Origin: Meghimatium bilineatum
Taxonomy: Eukaryota; Mollusca; Gastropoda; Stylommatophora; Philomycidae
Reading direction: 5' to 3'
Assembly: GCA_034231615.1 (NCBI GenBank)
Contig: CM067312.1
Span: 1,147,001 to 1,211,000 of the forward strand
DNA: 64,000 bases
How positions within the stretch are numbered: position 1 is the stretch's first letter; the number at the start of each line of letters is the position of its first letter. Under the pieces are notes generated by a model, which saw only the letters and a list, made by a program, of their open reading frames with translations, ran no database searches and was not told the origin of the DNA. A program made the translations under genes and the position numbers. This document shows positions 37,046-48,639 of this stretch, piece by piece.

Positions 37046-37389
37046 TATGGGGGGGGGGGTTATCTAAAATCTCCACATTCAAATTTTCTTCATTTTATGT
37101 GTGAACATATGTAGATGATTTCTTGTACTAAACATAACCCTAACCAAACATAAGGCTGAACATACGACTTGATGTCAGTGAATAGCCAGTCATACATGAC
37201 ATTGTGTTAACATACAGGCATGACATGCATCAACTATAAGCATGACATAAGCGGGATAACACATCGAGCAACAACAACAAAAATAGGCATGCAGTATTCA
37301 TAAAACACACAAGATAAATTGGAAGTAAACGGATATAGGACATGACAATAAACAAAGTCAACTAATCACATCAGCTCAGACATAATGTG

Positions 37390-37700
37390 TCATTTGTTAA
37401 GCAAAAATGACATTTGAAACAAATATATAAGCCTTTTGTTAAAGCAAATATGACATTTGAAATAAACACAACTGTCATGTTTTATGTTTAGCAAATATGA
37501 CATTTGAAATGCACAGAGCTGACATATGTCTAGCTGAGCAAACATGACATTTGAAATAAACACATTTACCTTTAGCTGAGCAAACATGACATTTCAAATA
37601 ACAGCTAAGCCTTTAAGGAATAAAACACTAAATTTGAAATAAAAAGATATGACATAACGCCATTAGTTAAAGCAAACATGGCATTTATAGCAAACATGAA
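37390..37700. repeat. Degenerate GCAAACATGACATTTGAAAT repeat
   Basis: About 8 units of 30-55 bp. Confidence 0.85.
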
Positions 37701-37866
37701 TAACAGAAACACCATTAGTTATGCACAGATGACATGTGATGTCACCACACAACAAACAACACATGACATTTGTTTAACATGAATGACAATTAAACTAAAC
37801 AGACAAAAAGTCAGCAGAAAATAATACGGATACCTAGGCATGAGACTCGGATGTGGCGGAGCTGAC

Positions 37867-38027
37867 TGATCCAAGATGAAGAAGGATAGGGGTCTCTGAG
37901 GAGTGCATGATGGAATTATGATGGGGTAAGGTTTGTGGCATCGTGCAGGATATGGAGTCTCTGTGAGAGTAAGCATACCTCTGAAGGTCAGGGTTGTGGT
38001 TAGTGGAAAGGGTCATGGGCACAACAA
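37867..38027 (-). CDS. FCHSD2: FCHSD exon M: tail, with alternative 3' end at 37834
   Basis: The acceptor TTTCACAG precedes 38027. Phase 1 entry gives VVPMTLSTNHNPDLQRY and onward. With a TCA/GTCAGC donor at 37866 the exon is 161 nt and leaves in phase 0, matching the last exon. The same frame continues as VSSATSESHA and stops at TAG (37836-37834), which sits directly before a GTATCC donor. Either the internal donor is used, or this is the end of a shorter isoform. The donor choice is inference. Confidence 0.72.
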
Positions 38028-38144
38028 CTGTGAAATATTTCAAAATAAACTCAAAGATCATAAAAACATTTATAACTACATGCTGCATATATAGGAATTT
38101 CAACTTAACACATACACACACACTCTGGCACACAGAGGGTATTA

Positions 38145-39125
38145 CACACACCAGCAACATCTCACAGACACATCAGCAACATCTCACAGACAGATCAGAA
38201 ACATCTCACAGACAGATCAGAAACATCTCACAGACACATGTAGGGTCTACAACACATCAGCAACATCTCACAGACACATGTAGGGTCTACAACACACCAG
38301 CAACATCTCAGACACATATAGGGTCTACAACACATCAGCAACATCTCACAGACACATCAGAAACATCTCACAGACACATGTAGGGTCTACAACACACCAG
38401 CAACATCTCACAGACACATGTAGGGTCTACAACACATCAGCAACATCTCACAGACACATGTAGGGTCTACAACACATCAGCAACATCTCACAGACACATG
38501 TAGGATCTACAACACATCAGGAACATCTCACAGACACATGTAGGGTCTACAACACATCAGCAACATCTCACAGACACATGTAGGGTCTACAACACATCAG
38601 CAACATCTCACAGACACATGTAGGATCTACAACACATCAGGAACATCTCACAGACACATGTAGGGTCTACAACACATCAGCAACATCTCACAGACACATG
38701 TAGGGTCTACAACACATCAGCAACATCTCACAGACACATGTAGGGTCTACAACACATCAGCAACATCTCACAGACACATGTAGGGTCTACAACACATCAG
38801 CAACATCTCAAAGACACATGTAGGATCTACAACACATCAGCAACATCTCACAGACACATTTAGGGTCTACAACACATCAGCAACATCTCAAAGACACATA
38901 TAGGGTCTACAACACATCAGCAACATCTCACAGACACATGTAGGATCTACAACACATCAGCAACATCTCACAGACACATGTAGGGTCTACAACACATCAG
39001 CAACATCTCACAGACACATGTAGGATCTACAACACATCAGCAACATCTCACAGACACATGTAGGGTCTACAACACATCAGTAACATCTCAAAGACACATG
39101 TAGGGTCTACAACACATTAGCAACA
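38145..39125. repeat. 40-bp minisatellite, about 24 copies
   Basis: The core is CACAGACACATGTAGGGTCT followed by ACAACACATCAGCAACATCT. It starts about 120 bp upstream of the exon M acceptor. Confidence 0.97.
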
Positions 39126-39159
39126 TTTCTCTTAAAATGATAATACCTCACAGATACAC

Positions 39160-39412
39160 ACAACCAACAAATAAAGACACATATACCACACATAATCAAC
39201 ATATCTCAAAATGTGGACACCCCACAAGCAGACAGCACACAACCAACAAATAAAGACACATATACCACACATAATCAACATATCTCAAAATGTGGACACC
39301 CCACAAGCAGACAGCACACAACCAACAAATACAGACACATATACCACACATAATCAACATATCTCAAAATGTGGACACCCCACAGGCAGACAGCACACAA
39401 CCAACAGCTAAA
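39160..39412. repeat. 79-bp repeat, 3 copies
   Basis: The core is ACACAACCAACAAATAAAGA followed by CACATATACCACACATAATC. Confidence 0.95.
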
Positions 39413-40162
39413 GAAACACATAAAGCACACACCAGCAACTAAAGATATATGTAAAAACAACTAGCAAACTAAAAACACAAACATATCAGCACTATAATCA
39501 ACTTGCTGTATAGATAAATATGCTGTATGATCAGAAATGTCATAGTAAATGGAATAAATGTTGACTTTCCTGTTAACTAGGCACAAACATTTGTGTTTTT
39601 AATGTCACAAAATCATATGTTATAGATAAACAATTTGTTATGATATATTTTGTTTCATGTTACATTATGTTGTGTTAAGTGTGTGTGTCTAGTTAATACT
39701 GCTTACATAGGAAACAGGTAATGTAGTTTTACTGAACAATGTCTAACACACTATCACTGTCAAATGCTCACGTGAAATAATACACACAACAGTACACAGA
39801 ATATAATCGTACAAATAAAAGTACACAGGACATAATCGATGTTTTTACCAAAAGGCCTTTATGAAGATAAGCACATAAAATCACAAGACAACATAAAGAA
39901 ATGACAACGACGTACACAAGTGTTTGAGCAAAATGTGGATGTGAGATGCCGGAAGGACAGAAACAGAAAGTACATAAAAACATAAATATACGTCGAAACG
40001 AAAAAAACAAAATGATGATATAAATGACAGAACAAATTAATAAACACAAAGACCACACCAACCGAGAACTTGACAAAAGAATGGTTGGAATTGAGTCCAA
40101 AAGGATTGAGGGTACCCAACTAAAAGATAAGACGTTTTTCTAGAGCGTACTTACATCTATCA

Positions 40163-40348
40163 TCAGGGGTACAAGATCTGATGGTAGTGACTTGAATATG
40201 TCCAGATGTGGCCATCACCGTTGAAGTGTGTGGCAACCAGAGTAGGTGTTCTATGCTCGATGGCATAAAGATAGTTACAGAAGCGGTCGCTCAAACTTAA
40301 GCCAGTTTCCCTAATATACTGCTTTCCACAGTGTTTACATATGATCAT
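40163..40348 (-). pseudogene. Penelope GIY-YIG endonuclease fragment
   Basis: The frame reads IICKHCGKQYIRETGLSLSD, then NYLYAIEHRTPTLVATHFNG and DGH. This is the KCGKQYVGETGxxLxxRFxxH...VAxHFNxxGH signature of the Penelope endonuclease region. The N-terminal GIY strand is missing. Confidence 0.85.
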
Positions 40349-40595
40349 GAAAATGACATTACAGGATAAATCTTTTGTCTAGTTCTCAGTTGGTGTGGTC
40401 TTTGTGTTTATTTATTTTGTTCCGTCATTTACATCTTTTGTTCCGTCATTGACATAATCTTTTTGTTAATTTCTTTTCCACATATATTTATGTTTTTATG
40501 TACTTCCTGCATATCACATCCACATTTCGCTTAGATACGTATGTGTGTGTGGCATTGTTATTTCTACTCATTGTCCTTTGATGTTATGTGCTTAT

Positions 40596-40626
40596 CTTGA
40601 TAAAAGCCTTCTGGTCGAAACGTCGA
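40596..40626 (+). ncRNA. Hammerhead-like motif in the Penelope terminal repeat, probably decayed
   Basis: CTTGATAAAAGCCTTCTGGT followed by CGAAACGTC. This resembles the hammerhead core CUGAUGA / stem II / GAAAC / GUC known from Penelope terminal repeats, but with UUGAUAA in place of CUGAUGA. The other arm (39833-39867, minus) has lost CGAAACG. Activity is unlikely. Confidence 0.35.
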
Positions 40627-40739
40627 TTATGCCCTGTGTAGTGTTGTGTGTATTATTATTTCACGTGAGCATCTGACAGTGATAGTGTGTTAGTCGTTGT
40701 TCAGTAAGACATCATTACCTGTTTCCTATGTAAGTACTA

Positions 40740-41460
40740 TTTTCATACAGTTTTACAGCAGTATTACCATTCATGATCGTGCCTATCTAACATGAAGGTA
40801 CCAAAAGTCACATAAGATAAAAATATAATTTGGACAGATAATAAACAAGTTTAAATCATGCAACAGGGTAAACATTCAACAAAAATACAAATTAGTAACA
40901 ACATCAATAAGAGAAGAAACTCAATCTAACACTGACACAATTAGATCAGTGACATATATGCCTAGCTCTGCATCATTCATGAACTCTGAAACTTGTTGTC
41001 AGGTTCACACAAATCCCCAACCCCACTTCATTCCCAATACATTATGGTTCACAAAAGTCAGCACCAAGAATGGATCATTTGTAAACATAAGGACTCCAAG
41101 GATGTACTGCAAGTACAGGTTACTGGAAACTTAAGAACTCCAAGGATGGGTTATTGGTAAACTTATGTACTATGTACTGAATGATGAGGCATATGTAAAA
41201 CTAGAGACCTCCAGGAGGATTCATGTGAAGCCAACTCAAATGTTAGGAGATGTATCATGCAAAGACAGCATTATACAAGTTGGTGATGTTATGTACAAAC
41301 ACAACAGTAACTACCAGAAGGGTACACTCAAGGATGACCATAACAACATATCGGCTACACTATCTGCAGCACTTACAGACTTGATGGAAGATCATGCAAT
41401 CTGCGAGATGTAGCCACAACAGTTGGTTCAGGAATGCAACAAAAAACAAGTATTTCACAT
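40740..41460. other. FCHSD intron with an unassigned 82-codon frame
   Basis: A plus-strand frame at 41165-41413 (ETSRRIHVKPTQMLGDV...) has no recognisable domain, and no splice support was found. It may be part of an unknown mobile element. Confidence 0.35.
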
Positions 41461-41464
41461 GCTA

Positions 41465-41612
41465 TGTCAGCGTCTGTCTGCTGGACTTGTCAGTGTCTGT
41501 CTGCTGGACTTGTCAGTGTCTGTCTGCTGGACTTGTCAGTGTCTGTCTGCTGGACTTGTCAGTGTCTGTCTGCTGGACTTGTCAGTGTCTGTCTGCTGGA
41601 CGTGTCAGTGAT
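41465..41612. repeat. 23-bp repeat, 6 copies
   Basis: The core is TCAGTGTCTGTCTGCTGGAC followed by TTG. Confidence 0.96.
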
Positions 41613-41639
41613 ATAACATGATTGTCTATTTAGTCAACA

Positions 41640-41755
41640 AATCATCCAAGTGAACATCAGTAAATAAATCACACATATTGCACATCAGTCAATAAATCAC
41701 CCACATTGCACATCAGTCAATAAATCACCCACATTGCACATCAGTCAATAACTGC
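41640..41755. repeat. ~33-bp repeat, about 4 copies
   Basis: The core is CACATCAGTCAATAAATCAC followed by CCACATTG. Confidence 0.9.
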
Positions 41756-42519
41756 CTCAATCATTATCAAGGATGTGTAGACACTGATCACGCCCACTGT
41801 GTTTTTTTTTACAGTACGATTTGACTGTATTGTGCCAAAAAAAGTCTGCTTGATGTAGCATCTGGTGGTATCATGCCAGAACTAATCTGTGTGAAGTAAT
41901 ATCTGACTGTATCATGTCAGAACTAGTCTGTGTTTGAAGTAACATTTGACTGTACTAAGAAATGCTAGCCACTGTGTAAACCAGTATGAGTACATTTGTA
42001 CAGAACTAGCATGTACATGAATTAACATGTACGAGAACTACTGTGAGTTTCAAAATGTCTACTGATATTTAAACAGAAACAAACTGCTTAAATTTTAATT
42101 AATTCATATACTACATATTGTTATACTCATTATTCTGTGAATCTACATTTTTACTAAAAAAAAATTAACAACAGATTTGTCCATTTCTTATTTGTGCTAT
42201 CTATGAATGATGCCCATCATAAAGTCACAGTGACTAAATCTATGACTACTGCCAATACAGTCACAGTGACTCAATCTATCACAGTGACTCAAGACAAGAC
42301 AAGACTTTAGTCTTGAACATTTGGTTGCATGCCTGGAGCTTACAAATTTATTTTGTCTCTTGTTACTTGTAATACCAACTGTAAACCGTGTGCCACTGCT
42401 ACTTCTAATCCCATCTGTCACTGATGGCTTCCAGACCATATCACACCACAACCTATACTGATATAACCAGTATACATTCATACAGCCATGTCTACATAAT
42501 TTACCACCGGTCCCAGGCT

Positions 42520-42712
42520 ACATAAATGTGAATTATGTCAAACCTCATCATTACAAAAATGTGAATTATGTCAAACCACCACATTACAAAAATGTGAATT
42601 GTGTCAAACCTCTGCATTACAAAAATGTGAATTATATCAAACCTCTGCATTACAAAAATGTGAATTATGTCAAACCTCCACATTTCAAAAATGTGAATTA
42701 TGTCAAACCTCC
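42520..42712. repeat. 33-bp minisatellite, 6 copies
   Basis: The core is AATGTGAATTATGTCAAACC followed by TCTGCATTACAAA; a 51-bp duplication follows at 42760-42860. Confidence 0.96.
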
Positions 42713-42992
42713 GACCGTCACATCCTGGAAGATGACTGCCAAAAAGCATGGCCCTATTAGAAATATATGTATAATGAACAGACAGTTGACTACTGATTGA
42801 TGACTTCGATGTGTATAATGAACAGACAGTTGACTGCTGATTGATGACTTCGATGTGCCATCAAACATGACAAATTTCCTGACTAAGAAAGAATGAATGA
42901 CCTGATTGACAGGAATGAATGGCCTCACATCATCATCATGTGAAGCAAGTTATCTAGTATTCTAAAGAAGAGTACATAAATTGAATGCATAC

Positions 42993-43116
42993 CTTCTCCA
43001 TCCTCAAGAGAGGGAGGCAGAGGAGGTTCACTCTCTGGTGTTGGTAACGTTACATGAACTGGGGGTGGCACTGATGTATCTGGCTGGACAGCTACCATCC
43101 CTGGAGACAGTGGGTC
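42993..43116 (-). CDS. FCHSD2: FCHSD exon L: proline-rich linker
   Basis: This 124-nt exon encodes DPLSPGMVAVQPDTSVPPP through PESEPPLPPSLEDGE plus one base (phase 0 in, phase 1 out). The acceptor is CTCTGTAG and the donor AAG/GTATGC. PSVPPPV- and EPPLPP-like stretches could bind SH3 domains. There is no long open frame here; it is found by splice sites and phase. Confidence 0.88.
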
Positions 43117-43189
43117 CTACAGAGCAACATGTCAAGATATGGTTATGATGACATTTCAAAATTAATAACCAAGCAAATCACATGGTTAC

Positions 43190-43360
43190 CTCATACAGGA
43201 TCTGTCACACAACTTGACTCATACAGGATTTGTCACACAACTTGACTCATACAGGATTTGTCACACAACTTGACTCATACAGGATCTGTCACACAACTTG
43301 ACTCATACAGGATCTGTCACACAGCTTGACTCATACAGGATCTGTAACGCAACTTGACTA
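43190..43360. repeat. 28-bp repeat, 6 copies
   Basis: The core is CTCATACAGGATCTGTCACA followed by CAACTTGA. Confidence 0.95.
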
Positions 43361-43579
43361 TACATGATATAGATTATGTCACAGATTGAAATGAACTACT
43401 GTCACACAACATGACTGAGATATTCTATCACAAAACTTGACTGAGAGATTATGTCACAGAGATAGACAGACTAACATGATATTCTGTCACAAAACTAGAC
43501 TGATATATATTATTCTGTCATACTCACACATATATATCAATATCTATGTCTGCTAAACATGCAAACACACATGCACTCA

Positions 43580-43849
<270 letters not shown>

Positions 43850-43914
43850 TTATGTTACTCAAGAGATGATTGTTGTTGTTCATCCATCGCAAGTGATGAG
43901 TATTTATTACATCC

Positions 43915-45050
43915 ACTTTTGAAATATTTGCCCTCAAACTACATTCAGAAAGAGCGACAGAACATAACCAAGACATATATTTGGCTTTCGTGGACCAAGA
44001 GAAAACTTTTGACAAAGTGGATAGAGCACAACTATGGATAACACTACAGACATATGGAGTTCCCCAACATCTGATAAGCCTATGCTAGAACATATTGCCA
44101 ATAATCAATGTGCACTAAGAATGAGCACAGGTTCATCCGATAATTTTCACATCCACTCGGGTGTGAGACAGGGATGTGTAATATCCCCCCCCCCCTATTG
44201 TTAATAACAAACATAGATCACATCTGTAAAGTAGCAAAGACATCGGAAGAAAACAATCTGAAGGATAACTTAAACGAACTACTATTTTCAGACAACCAAA
44301 CACTAGTAGCATCATCAGAAAGCAACTACAAAGACAAATAGATTATATTAAATATGCCAAACCTTTAACATAAAGATAAATATAGAAAAGACCGAAGTAA
44401 TGAAGATAGGAAGAACAGAAAGAAACACCAACATATATATTGGAAACAACAGATTTAAACAAGTGACATAATTCACATACCTAGGAAGTAATATAACAAC
44501 AGACGACAAGAGCAGCAAAGAAATACACAATAGATGTAGTAAATCATACCAAACGCTAGAGAAAATGACACCAATCTTCAAAAAACAAAAAAGTAGATTT
44601 AAACACCAGAATAACACTGTTCAAAATGATTATTATGCCAATGCTGTGCTACCGATGCCAAACATGGATAACGACAGCACAAGACAAATGTAAACTTGTG
44701 ACAGTTGAAATGACATGGTTATGCAGAATCCTAGGAATATCATTAAGAGACAGTGAGGAATGAGGACAACCGACAAAAAAAACCAGCACCACCCAAATCT
44801 TAGAATATATTAGGAGCCAACAAATCACTTGGTTTGCACACATCAGCAGACTACCATCAGACAGCAAGCTATGCTACACAGATACAGTGAAGGCAGACCT
44901 AGAGGCCGATCATGAAAACGATGGACCAAAGAAATAAAAGAAGCGACAAATTCCACAATATACTCAGCACATACGAGGGCCATCTCCAAAAACTCTTCTA
45001 CCCTTGACGCTGAAAGGCAACAAAGGGTTTAGCGAATAGATAGATAAAAT
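43915..45050 (+). pseudogene. LINE reverse transcriptase relic (GRPRGR/TYLGS type)
   Basis: It reads LAFVDQEKTFDKVDRAQLW (catalytic block A), GVRQGCVIS (block B, broken by a C10 run), ELLFSDNQTLVASSE (block C, catalytic DD lost), INIEKTEVMKIGRTE, FTYLGSNITTDDKSSKEIHN and YSEGRPRGRS. It ends in an ATAGATAGATAA tail. Multiple stops. It lies in the J-K intron, antisense to FCHSD. Confidence 0.85.
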
Positions 45051-45064
45051 GACTTTTGAAATTC

Positions 45065-45605
45065 AGTTAGAGACAGATAGAGTCAAGTGATGATAAAACA
45101 GTGGTGACTGGAGACAGATAGAGTCAAGTGATGATAAAACAGTGGTGACTGGAGACAGATAGAGTCAAGTGATGATAAAACAGTGGTGACGAGAGACAGA
45201 TAGAGTCAAGTGATGATAAAACAGTGGTGACTGGAGACAGATAGAGTCAAGTGATGATAAAACAGTGGTGACGAGAGACAGATAGAGTCAAGTGATGATA
45301 AAACAGTGGTCACGAGAGACAGATAGAGTCAAGTGATGATAAAACAGTGGTCACGAGAGACAGATAGAGTCAAGTGATGATAAAACAGCGAAGGGAGACA
45401 GATAGAGTCAAGTGATGATAAAACAGCGGTGACAAGAGACCGATAGAGCCAAGTGATGATAAAACAGCGAAGGGAGACAGACAGAGTCAAGTGATAATAA
45501 AACAGCAGTGACAGGAGACAGATAAAGTCAAGTGATGATAAAACAGCAGTGACAGGAGACAGATAGAGTCAAGTGATGGTAAAACAGAGGTGACGGGAGA
45601 CAGAC
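45065..45605. repeat. 40-bp minisatellite, about 13 copies
   Basis: The core is GAGACAGATAGAGTCAAGTG followed by ATGATAAAACAGTGGTGAC. Confidence 0.96.
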
Positions 45606-45699
45606 CAATACTGGAAATGTGAGAAATGGGACAACACAGGGCAATCATCAAGATAAACAGAAATAAGTATATTCTTCGTCTCCAGCTTACTTTCTCAAA

Positions 45700-45920
45700 C
45701 TTGTGCTGGATTTATCTTGTAGCAGGACAATGGTCCTACTAGATGTATCTTGTAGCAGGACAATGGTCCTACTAGATGTATCTTGTAGCAGGACAATGGT
45801 CCTACTAGATGTATCTTGTAGCAGGACAATGGTCATACTAGATGTATCTTGTAAATGGACAACTGCCCTACTACAATTCCACTTGGATGTAGTCCAGAGA
45901 ATATAAATGCCTTGTGCCGC
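45700..45920 (+). repeat. 33-bp repeat within a dispersed SCSRTMVLLD element
   Basis: Four copies of TAGCAGGACAATGGTCCTAC followed by TAGATGTATCTTG, then CACTTGGATGTAGTCCAGAG. Related sequence lies at 18530, 27785-27870 and, reversed, 52140-52300. Confidence 0.85.
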
Positions 45921-46214
45921 TGTTTTATTTGTGGCCAATGGCCTAACATAACCATTTTTGGAGGAAAATATGTATATGTGTTAGCAATATTTATAAAGAA
46001 AACATAGGCTAGCTACAAGACAAGATGACATTTAGACTAAACACTCTTCATCATGATAACAGACGGCAGGCAAACAATATACTTAACATAAGACAGCAAG
46101 ATATAGTCTGACTATGGTAGAAGGAAGTGATCAAAGTCTGAAACATGGCATGTGGAGGAGATCAAAGTCTGGTATGAAACATGGCATGTGGAGGAGATGA
46201 AAGTCTCGTGCCTG

Positions 46215-46320
46215 CAGGTAGAGTTATTACCTGTGCTAGCAGGTAGACAGTAGCGAGTTCTTACTAGTGCTAGTAGGTAGATAGTTCTTACCTGTGCTAG
46301 CAGGTAGACAGTTCTCACCT
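46215..46320 (-). repeat. Tandem 5' splice sites after exon J (four copies; steps 27, 27 and 34 nt)
   Basis: Donors lie at 46318 (CAG/GTGAGA), 46291 (CAG/GTAAGA), 46264 (CTA/GTAAGA) and 46230 (CAG/GTAATA). Each is followed by a version of ACTGTCTACCTGCTAGCA. The first two steps are 27 nt. Use of donor 2 or 3 would add 9 or 18 in-frame residues (GENCLPAST, then GKNYLPTST). Confidence 0.85.
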
Positions 46321-46646
46321 GTACTGTTGCCTCCTTTAGCTGGTATCATAGATTCACCTGCCATGATTTCTATTGTCTGTTGAACTTCAAGGTCTCCAGA
46401 TGAATACGATGAGGTAGTATCTTGCTGCAAGTCCACTGATGTCGGCGACTGGAGATCTGCAACTGTTGTCCGGACCACAGGCTGTGGTTGCTGTCGCTGC
46501 TGTGATGATGATGTCACACTTTCACTGATGGTGTCATTGATTGCGTTGATGGCTTCCACCCCTAGAGGAATTGACACATTGGACTGCCCATCCAAGTTTA
46601 CATATGTCTCTGGGATGTAACCTTCCTGCCCTAGCGAGTTCTTGGC
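46319..46646 (-). CDS. FCHSD2: FCHSD exon J: end of SH3-1 and inter-SH3 linker
   Basis: This 328-nt exon starts with AKNSLGQEGYIPETYVNL, the last strands of SH3-1 with its conserved Pro and Tyr. It continues as an 89-residue linker rich in Ser, Thr and Gln (SSSQQRQQPQP), ending ...PAKGGNST in phase 1. The acceptor is CTGTCAG and the donor is ACAG/GTGAGA at 46318. Three further donor-like copies lie downstream of this donor and the open frame continues through them. Confidence 0.94.
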
Positions 46647-46691
46647 CTGACAGGGGGATATAACAGACCTGTGTTCATTTACTTTCAGGGG

Positions 46692-47016
46692 ATATTTCAT
46701 TGTACAGTCACTTGTGTCAGTCAGCAGAGTTGTTGAGTCAAGGTTTGAGTACAGTCACTTGTGTCAGTCAGCAGAGTTGTTGAGTCAAGGTTTGAGTACA
46801 GTCACTTGTGTCAGTCAGCAGAGTTGTTGAGTCAAGGTTTGAGTACAGTCACTTGTGTCAGTCAGCAGAGTTGTTGAGTCAAGGTTTGAGTACAGTCACT
46901 TGTGTCAACAGAGTTGTTGAGTCAAGGTTTGAGTACAGTCACTTGTGTCAGCAGAGTTGCTGAGTCAAGGTTTGAGTACAGTCACTTGTGTCAGCAGAGT
47001 TGTTGAGTCAAGGTTT
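46692..47016. repeat. ~47-bp minisatellite, 7 copies
   Basis: The core is GTACAGTCACTTGTGTCAGT followed by CAGCAGAGTTGTTGAGTCAAG. It starts 46 bp upstream of the exon J acceptor. Confidence 0.96.
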
Positions 47017-47061
47017 GACTCAAGTTATGTTTGTTAGATAGTACACATCAAGTTTGACTTT

Positions 47062-47822
47062 GAACAGGTAAATGTTCACTACAAGACATATCACAGGTAA
47101 ATGTTTACTACAAGACATATCACAGGTAAATGTTCACTACAAGACATATCACAGGTAAATGTTCACTACAAGACATATCACAGGTAAATGTTCACTACAA
47201 GACATATCACAGGTAAACGTTCACTACAAGATATATCACAGGTAAATGTTCACTACAAGACATATCACAGGTAAACGTTCACTACAAGACATATCACAGG
47301 TAAATGTTCACTACAAGACATATCACAGGTAAATGTTCACTACAAGACATATCACAGGTAAATGTTCACTACAAGACATATCACAGGTAAATGTTCACTA
47401 CAAGTCATATCACAGGTACATGTTCACTACAAGACATATCACAGGTAAATGTTCACTACAAGACATATCACAGGTAAATGTTCATTACAAGACATATCAC
47501 AGGTAAATGTTCACTACAAGACATATCACAGGTAAATGTTCACTACAAGACATATCACAGGTAAATGTTCACTACAAGACATATCACAGGTAAATGTTCA
47601 CTACAAGACATATCACAGGTAAATGTTCACTACAAGACATATCACAGGTAAATGTTCACTACAAGACATATCACAGGTAAATGTTCACTACAAGACATAT
47701 CACAGGTAAATGTTCACTACAAGACATATCACAGGTAAATGTTCACTACAAGACATATCACAGGTAAATGTTCACTACAAGACATATCACAGGTAAATGT
47801 TCACTACAAGACATATCACAGA
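47062..47822. repeat. 29-bp minisatellite, 26 copies
   Basis: The core is CACAGGTAAATGTTCACTAC followed by AAGACATAT; very uniform. The plus strand of each unit has a donor-like CAG/GTAAAT, but the gene here is on the minus strand. Confidence 0.98.
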
Positions 47823-47924
47823 CTGTAATAAAACTTGTAACTCTATGCATTATATCTATTCATATATCTGTTTTTAGTATATCTATCAGATTTAAATGAA
47901 ATTAAATTACTAAACAGCCATTGG

Positions 47925-48390
47925 TGGGACAAAATACCAGACTACGAGGTCTTGGAAAAATCAACCTCAATAAGCATCCACACAATACTTATGAAGGCGC
48001 AAGCACGCTGGGCAGGCCATCTTGTGCGTATGGAGAACTCGCGTTTGCCAAAACAAATATATTATGGAGAACTCAAGGCAGGATTTCGAAAAGCTGGTGG
48101 ACAGAAAAAGCGCCTCAAAGACACGCTCAAGTCATCCTTGAAACATTTTAACATTGACGTAGGCGCTTGGGAGATCCACGCTCAGGATAGAACAGCATGG
48201 CGTTACAGCATTAGAACGGGAGCACTAGCGGCGGAAGAATTCAGACAAGATACAGCAAGACAGAAGCGGACACGTAGAAAAGAAAAAACATCTCAACCTC
48301 ACACAGATACCTTCTATTGTTGTCAATTCTGTAAAAGAACATTTTGTGTGCACATTGGACTTGCTAGTTATTTAAAAACGCACTATTAAC
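47925..48390 (+). pseudogene. LINE C-terminus with C2H2 finger, second copy
   Basis: An open frame reads ARWAGHLVRMENSRLPKQIY, YGELKAGFRKAGGQKKRLKD and ends FYCCQFCKRTFCVHIGLASY. It is the same LINE family as 19250-20455 (RWTGHIVCMKVKCLPKRLFY, then a finger). The 3' end is a CATCATC tail near 48468. Confidence 0.88.
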
Positions 48391-48639
48391 TTTTATTATT
48401 TTTATTATTTATTATTTATTATTATGGTTGAGTTTTTGGTCATCGTCGATCACGACGGACAAACATCATCAACTCTATGCATTGTTTACACATTGAATTT
48501 TTTATCACCAGTAACTATGATCAATAAAACTCTTACATCCGTTTGAGCAATGGAAAATTTTATCCAGATCTTTATTTTACAGACAGAAGTGTTCTAGTCG
48601 TATGGTGTGCAACTCTTCAATAAGAAGTCACTTATTCGG

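Larger units (their letters stand above)
39701..40735 (-). mobile_element. Penelope-like element remnant with ~375-bp inverted terminal repeats
   Basis: The arms 39701-40080 and 40368-40735 are inverted copies, roughly 80-90% alike by eye (GGAAACAGGTAATG, CTAACACACTATCACTGTCA, GCTCACGTGAAATAAT, AACACAAAGACCACACCAAC in both). The ~290-bp centre encodes a GIY-YIG endonuclease end. Penelope-like elements are known for terminal repeats in either orientation and for GIY-YIG nuclease domains. The reverse transcriptase is absent. Confidence 0.85.

Noticed and set aside
36558..37082. 174-codon minus-strand frame as an extra FCHSD exon
   Set aside because: It is the translation of a degenerate 30-bp minisatellite and has no convincing splice sites.
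47062..47822. 26 tandem 5' splice sites (CAG/GTAAAT) as in exon J
   Set aside because: The donor-like motif is on the plus strand, opposite to the gene, and no plus-strand exon is seen.
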